Assembly (NCBI GenBank): GCA_003557965.1
Contig: PWND01000117.1
Location: 1-11,161, forward strand
Length of the DNA stretch: 11,161 nucleotides
Source of the DNA: Bacteroidales bacterium
GTDB taxonomy: Bacteria > Bacteroidota > Bacteroidia > Bacteroidales > UBA7960
Direction: 5' to 3'
The notes under the pieces are model-generated. The model did not search any database, was not told the DNA's origin, and worked only from the letters and a program-made list of their open reading frames with translations. Shown here in pieces: positions 7,277 through 11,161 of the stretch. The stretch's first letter is position 1, and every line of letters begins with the position of its first letter. Both the position numbers and the translations under genes were made by a program.

Positions 7277-7993
7277 TTATACTAATTTTATCCAACTGAC
7301 TTTTCTGTCAAACTCAAAGCCAATTTTTGAGAGAAGTTTTTTGGTCTGAACATTCTGAGACTCAATATTTACGAAAGCCATTTTATCATTATTAATCCTT
7401 TCGCATACTAAAAACCTAAGCAGGTTTTCTCCAATACCTTTTCCCCTGTATTGCTGAAGAATATTTAAAAACCCCAGAGAACTGTCATCATGTGTAAGAG
7501 CCCATCCTGCAAGCCTGTGGTCCTGCCAAAACCCTGCTGATATATCCTTACTTAATCTGTCACATATATACTCAACAGAAGTAAAATCCTTATATGCCGA
7601 ATTATTGTAAATATAATCACCCATTTGGGGATCTATAGGCTTACATTCAATACCAGGTTTTACAACCTCCTTTTTCTCAGGTATATAAAATCTTTCTGTG
7701 GTTAATCTCCATTCTATTTTTTTATTTCTGGTTAACAACGGCAGCATCCAGTCTTCTACATTGGCAAAATACAAAGTTTCATAAGCAAAGTCGTTGAGAA
7801 GCTTGATTAGCTCTTCCTTATTGTCTGAACTTATATATGCCCATGTGTAGTCACTTGAACCTGTCAGAATGTGTGACTTGCCGGAGTTAAAAGTCTTTTC
7901 AATTTTATAATTTTCAAAAAAACCAAATATTGGCATGTTTTGAACTCGGTTCTTATTTAAAACCTCTGCGATATCCTTAGGTATCTTATACAT
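7277..7993 (-). CDS. GNAT-family N-acetyltransferase
   Basis: A cytoplasmic protein of 238 residues with no signal peptide. The C-terminal half carries the acetyl-CoA binding motif A of the GNAT fold: a strand SLGFLNIL followed by QQYRGKGIG (180-188, matching Q/R-x-x-G-x-G/A) and an amphipathic helix ENLLRFLV. It then has the usual late part with NIESQNVQTKKLLSKIGF, in which the Asn/Lys-Leu-Gly-Phe pattern is typical. The family transfers an acetyl group from acetyl-CoA to an amine; the acceptor cannot be told from sequence. The N-terminal half (about 1-110) is GNAT-like in length but has no recognised motif, so a two-domain GNAT of the FR47/GLYAT-like kind is possible. The gene converges on the third receptor with a 28-bp gap and has its own -7-like element upstream. 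No link to the receptors is evident. Confidence 0.85.
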   Translation of the reverse strand: MYKIPKDIAEVLNKNRVQNMPIFGFFENYKIEKTFNSGKSHILTGSSDYTWAYISSDNKEELIKLLNDFAYETLYFANVEDWMLPLLTRNKKIEWRLTTERFYIPEKKEVVKPGIECKPIDPQMGDYIYNNSAYKDFTSVEYICDRLSKDISAGFWQDHRLAGWALTHDDSSLGFLNILQQYRGKGIGENLLRFLVCERINNDKMAFVNIESQNVQTKKLLSKIGFEFDRKVSWIKLV

Positions 7994-8030
7994 ATTGCAG
8001 CTATCAGTTTTTTTGTTGTTTTTGAACTAT

Positions 8031-8038
8031 CAAAGCTA
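8031..8038 (-). promoter_or_regulatory. Candidate -7 promoter element for the acetyltransferase gene
   Basis: On the minus strand TAGCTTTG (8038-8031) matches TAnnTTTG, 37 bp upstream of the ATG at 7993. The expected -33 position has no TTG, only A/T runs, so the call rests on the -7 box and its position. Confidence 0.4.
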
Positions 8039-8107
8039 AATAAAAATTTTAAATAAATAATATTTTATATGAATATGGTTCTAAAAACAATATTTATAAA
8101 AAATTAA

Positions 8108-8137
8108 TTTGAAGTTTTTACCTTTTTTTGTATCTTG
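8108..8137 (+). promoter_or_regulatory. Bacteroidota-type promoter for the secreted amidase gene
   Basis: TTTG (8108-8111) is followed after exactly 19 bp by TATCTTG (8131-8137), close to the TTTG-N19-TAnnTTTG pattern of the Bacteroidota primary sigma factor, with one T missing from the -7 box. Transcription would begin near 8144, leaving a leader of about 30 nt before the ATG at 8176. The 182-bp gap thus holds divergent promoters for this gene and the acetyltransferase. Confidence 0.5.
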
Positions 8138-8175
8138 CGTAAATGTATTAAGTTTTTTTTAATAAATTTTTAATT

Positions 8176-11161
8176 ATGAAGTTTAAACTTATACGATTTT
8201 TTGCACTGCTTAATTTATTATTTTTTATTCCATTATCTGCTTTTACAGAAAGCATAAATGATGATAAAGAAAAAACCACAACACAAGTTACTGCCGACGA
8301 AGTAATAGATGATAGTGAAAGAAGGCAAAGCCCTGCCTATATTTTAAAGTGGACAGAAAGCCTTCAAAAAAGTGATGATGGCGAATATCACTTCTCAACA
8401 AAAACACCCATTGGTTTTACATCTTTTGTTGTGGGATGGGAAACTGAAAATAAAAAACATCCTGCCGGCCACTTTACTGTTGAGTACCGTGTTAAGGATG
8501 AAACCGGCACATGGTCTGACTTTAGGGAAGGCCATGGGTTTGTTCACCCTGACGAAACACCTACTCAGCGCTATCTTACAAATGTGTTATTTCCCCCTGT
8601 ATTGGATGCACATTATGCTGTTGAGTTTAAAATAAAAACACCGGCCGATGTTGAAATAACTATGGTTATGATTGACATCATAGATATAAGAGATACAGGG
8701 AAACCGGGCCCCCATCCTGATGATAAAGACAGATTTTATAAAGATACCAAAACATGTCCGGAATTTCCAACTATGATTCCCAGGTCGGAATGGTGTGGTG
8801 CATATACAGCATGTCATAATCCTTCATATACACCCACAATTATTGACCCAACACATGCAGTGATTCACCATGGAGGGATGCCAGATACATACACTGATGG
8901 ATATGCTGTAGTACGCTCCTACTGGAACCATCATGTTAATACAAACAATTGGGCAGATATTGGCTATAACTATCTGTTTGATAAGTATGGTAATTTTTTC
9001 CAGGGCAGACATAATCCGGATTTACCGGAAACTGATGTCAGGGGAGCACATGCAGGAGCCTCCAACAGCTATTCAATAGGAGTAAACTTTTTGGGCAATT
9101 CTGATGTAACATTACCTACTGAAATACAACTCAATAAAAACAATCAATTTCTAGCATGGTGGTTTGATCATAATGATTTTGACCCTACGTCTTCTGCATG
9201 GATTCCTCTTCAAAGTGGTGGTAGTGCAACAGTGACTCGAATTTGTGGCCACAGGGATGTTAATATTGGCGGGACTACCTGCCCGGGAGATGCTCTTTAT
9301 GCTGAATTGCCAGGAATCAGAACTAATACAAAAGCAATTATTGACGCTTGCGATGATAGTGATCCTCCTGTAACATCAATTATTGTTGATAGTGAATGGG
9401 TAGCTAACAACTTTACTGCTGATTTTGAAGACGTTGACCATGGCAGCGGTATAAGCAGAAGATTCTACCAGGTACTTGAATTTGACGGAGTACACTGGAA
9501 AGCAAACTACAGCAGGGGATTCTTTGGCGACAATTTCGAATCAATTAATACTAACCCATGGGGCATATCCAGCGGAAACTGGCATATAGATAACAACCGT
9601 CTTACTCAAACCGACGAAACAATAGGAAACACAAATATCTACACACCTCTTAATCAAACTCTTTCCAACAGGTATATGTACCAGTTTACTGCGAAAGTTG
9701 ATGGCAGCGGCTCTAATAAAAGATTCGGACTGCACTTCTTCTCTGATAACGGAAGCTTAACAAACAGGGGTAACTCATATTTTATTTTTTTCAGAGTTGA
9801 TGGTGAATCTTTACAATTTTATAAAGTAGAAGATGATAGCTGGGAGCTCAAAAAAACAATTGATAATATTTCTACTAATACCGGGCAATGGTACGATATT
9901 AAAGTTATTTACGACAGAATAACCGGTGAAGTCTTAGTTTACAGAGATGATGTTTTTCTTGGTTCATGGACTGACCCCTCTCCACACAGCGATAATGGCA
10001 ATTATATATCTTTCAGAACTGGTAATTGCCAGCTTTATATCAATGACCTTAAAGTTTACAGAACCAGGTATCCTTCAGTAAATATAAGTGTCGGCGAAAG
10101 TGATGAAAACGACATGAGATATCAAAGTGTTGACTCAAACACTCCGGCAGGAAAAATAAAATCAATTGTATCAGATAATGCAGGTAATCTCTCAGAAATT
10201 GCTCATCAAAACATGTATATTGACTGGACAGCTCCTGTTACATCAATAAATGCTGATTTAGAAAGTCAATGGGTAACTGAAGATTTTACTGCAGAGTTTA
10301 ATGATGTTGACAATCTAAGTGGAATTGACAGGCGTTTTTATAATGTAGTTGAATTTGACGGTGAGTGGAGCGCGAATACTCAAAGAGGATACTTTTTTGA
10401 TAATTTTGAAAGCCTTAATGCAAACACATGGAATAGTATTTCGGGTACATGGAATGTAAGCGATAATAATCTTCAACAGACTGATGGCTCAGTTGGTAAT
10501 TCCAATATTTACGCCCCACTCAAGCAAAATCTTTCTAACAGGTATTTATATAATTTCCAGGCAAAAATGAGTGGCGACACTCATGCACACGGCAGAAGAT
10601 TTGGTTTTCACTTTTTTGCCGATAACGGAAGCCTGCCTAACAGAGGCAATTCATATTTTATTTGGTTCAGGCACGAATCTGAACTATTGCAGTTTTATAA
10701 AGTTGTTGAAGATACATTTAGCCTTGTTAAAGAAGTTGAAAACATAACTACTAACCTTGGCCAATGGTACAATATTAAAGTTATTTATGACAGAATAACC
10801 GGTGAAATTATTGTTTACAGAGATGGTACTTATCTTGGCAAATGGATAGATTCAGACCCGTACCAGGAAAACGGTGAATATATATCATTCAGGACGGGCA
10901 ATAGTGAATTGTCAGTTGAGAATATTACTGTACTTAGAACAAGGTTTCCGGAAGCAGATATAAAAGTAGGTGAAGATGACACCAATGATATCCGGACACA
11001 AAGCTCCTCACCTGAAAGCACAGCAGCTAAGTTAAACTCTATAGCTACTGATGTTGCCGGAAACTTCTCAAATTTTGCTGAATTAGATTTATTAGTTGAC
11101 TATACACCCCCCGATGAAGTCTCTTACGTTTTTGACGGGCTTGATGAAGATATTAATGAAA
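8176..11161 (+). CDS. Partial secreted PGRP/amidase_2-type N-acetylmuramoyl-L-alanine amidase with Ig/LamG-like repeats
   Basis: The first 995 codons of a gene that continues beyond the right edge. A signal peptide (MKFKLIRF, hydrophobic core about 8-21, cleavage near 22-25) sends it out of the cytoplasm. A beta-rich domain of unknown family covers about 56-172. The amidase domain covers about 196-390 and cleaves the bond between N-acetylmuramic acid and L-Ala in peptidoglycan. The expected residues are all there: zinc ligands His231 (in VIHHGG), His359 (in CGHRD) and Cys369 (in TTCPGD), plus the catalytic Tyr264 (in IGYNYL). Cys207 and Cys212, in an insert after the RSEW motif, may form a disulfide. 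From 397 two tandem units of about 290 residues follow, then a new segment (TPPDEVSYVFDGLDEDINE). The size and modular surface-type architecture suggest type IX secretion, but the C-terminus that would show a sorting domain is outside the window. The target, own wall or that of other cells, is not known. Confidence 0.9.
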   Translation, partial: MKFKLIRFFALLNLLFFIPLSAFTESINDDKEKTTTQVTADEVIDDSERRQSPAYILKWTESLQKSDDGEYHFSTKTPIGFTSFVVGWETENKKHPAGHFTVEYRVKDETGTWSDFREGHGFVHPDETPTQRYLTNVLFPPVLDAHYAVEFKIKTPADVEITMVMIDIIDIRDTGKPGPHPDDKDRFYKDTKTCPEFPTMIPRSEWCGAYTACHNPSYTPTIIDPTHAVIHHGGMPDTYTDGYAVVRSYWNHHVNTNNWADIGYNYLFDKYGNFFQGRHNPDLPETDVRGAHAGASNSYSIGVNFLGNSDVTLPTEIQLNKNNQFLAWWFDHNDFDPTSSAWIPLQSGGSATVTRICGHRDVNIGGTTCPGDALYAELPGIRTNTKAIIDACDDSDPPVTSIIVDSEWVANNFTADFEDVDHGSGISRRFYQVLEFDGVHWKANYSRGFFGDNFESINTNPWGISSGNWHIDNNRLTQTDETIGNTNIYTPLNQTLSNRYMYQFTAKVDGSGSNKRFGLHFFSDNGSLTNRGNSYFIFFRVDGESLQFYKVEDDSWELKKTIDNISTNTGQWYDIKVIYDRITGEVLVYRDDVFLGSWTDPSPHSDNGNYISFRTGNCQLYINDLKVYRTRYPSVNISVGESDENDMRYQSVDSNTPAGKIKSIVSDNAGNLSEIAHQNMYIDWTAPVTSINADLESQWVTEDFTAEFNDVDNLSGIDRRFYNVVEFDGEWSANTQRGYFFDNFESLNANTWNSISGTWNVSDNNLQQTDGSVGNSNIYAPLKQNLSNRYLYNFQAKMSGDTHAHGRRFGFHFFADNGSLPNRGNSYFIWFRHESELLQFYKVVEDTFSLVKEVENITTNLGQWYNIKVIYDRITGEIIVYRDGTYLGKWIDSDPYQENGEYISFRTGNSELSVENITVLRTRFPEADIKVGEDDTNDIRTQSSSPESTAAKLNSIATDVAGNFSNFAELDLLVDYTPPDEVSYVFDGLDEDINE
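9364..10230 (+). repeat. Amidase tandem unit 1 (Ig-like domain with LamG-like insert)
   Basis: Residues 397-685 of the amidase. The unit opens with PPVTSI and an Ig-like half (SEWVANNFTADFEDVD, GSGISRRFYQVLEFDG). It passes into a jelly-roll/LamG-like part at about 450-631 (GDNFES, NTNIYTPL, NRGNSYFIFFRV, QWYDIKVIYDRITGEV, YISFRTG). It then ends with a second Ig-like half (about 632-685) carrying SIVSDNAGNLSE. Such domains commonly bind glycans or mediate adhesion; that role is inferred. Confidence 0.75.
10231..11103 (+). repeat. Amidase tandem unit 2 (Ig-like domain with LamG-like insert)
   Basis: Residues 686-976. The order is the same as in unit 1: APVTSI, EWVTEDFTAEFNDVD, LSGIDRRFYNVVEFDG, then the LamG-like part at about 740-923 (FDNFES, NSNIYAPL, NRGNSYFIWFR, QWYNIKVIYDRITGEI, YISFRTG) and the closing half with SIATDVAGNFSN. 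By eye more than half of the residues match unit 1, while the DNA is clearly diverged, so the duplication is not recent. The window ends shortly after the next, different segment begins. Confidence 0.75.

Overview
The window looks like a chromosomal segment of an AT-rich member of the Bacteroidota, probably a Bacteroidales/Marinilabiliales-type or related free-living lineage; this is inferred, as there is no rRNA or marker gene here. The evidence is: several starts preceded by the Bacteroidota -7 element TAnnTTTG, no Shine-Dalgarno sequence close to the starts, GAF-containing membrane receptors of a style common in this phylum, and a very large secreted multi-domain protein.

Layout. Positions 1-373 (minus strand) hold the N-terminal part of an acidic low-complexity protein that leaves the window on the left; its DNA ends in a near-perfect 12-bp tandem repeat coding for Lys-Glu-Asp-Ser. 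A 374-bp AT-rich divergent intergenic region follows, with a good minus-strand promoter and a weaker plus-strand one. Positions 748-7248 carry three tandem plus-strand paralogues (622, 843 and 641 aa). Each is an inner-membrane receptor built as TM - Cache-like periplasmic domain - TM - HAMP - conserved linker - GAF - coiled coil. They share the HAMP-to-coiled-coil core but differ at both ends: the C-terminus is a small GWQ/TPW-type sensory domain in the first, two PAS domains in the second, and an acidic-then-basic tail in the third. None has a recognisable kinase, chemotaxis-transducer, cyclase or phosphatase output domain. The second and third are 53 bp apart and probably co-transcribed. 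A convergent GNAT-family acetyltransferase gene (7277-7993, minus) follows. From 8176 a plus-strand gene runs off the right end: a secreted PGRP/amidase_2-type N-acetylmuramoyl-L-alanine amidase with intact zinc and catalytic residues, followed by two tandem ~290-residue units in which a LamG-like jelly roll seems to be inserted inside an Ig-like domain.

How the genes work together. The three receptors probably form one sensory module: three periplasmic sensors feed the same cytoplasmic HAMP-GAF-coiled-coil core and must signal through a partner not encoded here. The amidase and the acetyltransferase have their own promoters and no evident functional tie to the receptors. The most unusual points are the output-less receptor triplet with swapped termini and the nested, duplicated domain unit of the amidase.
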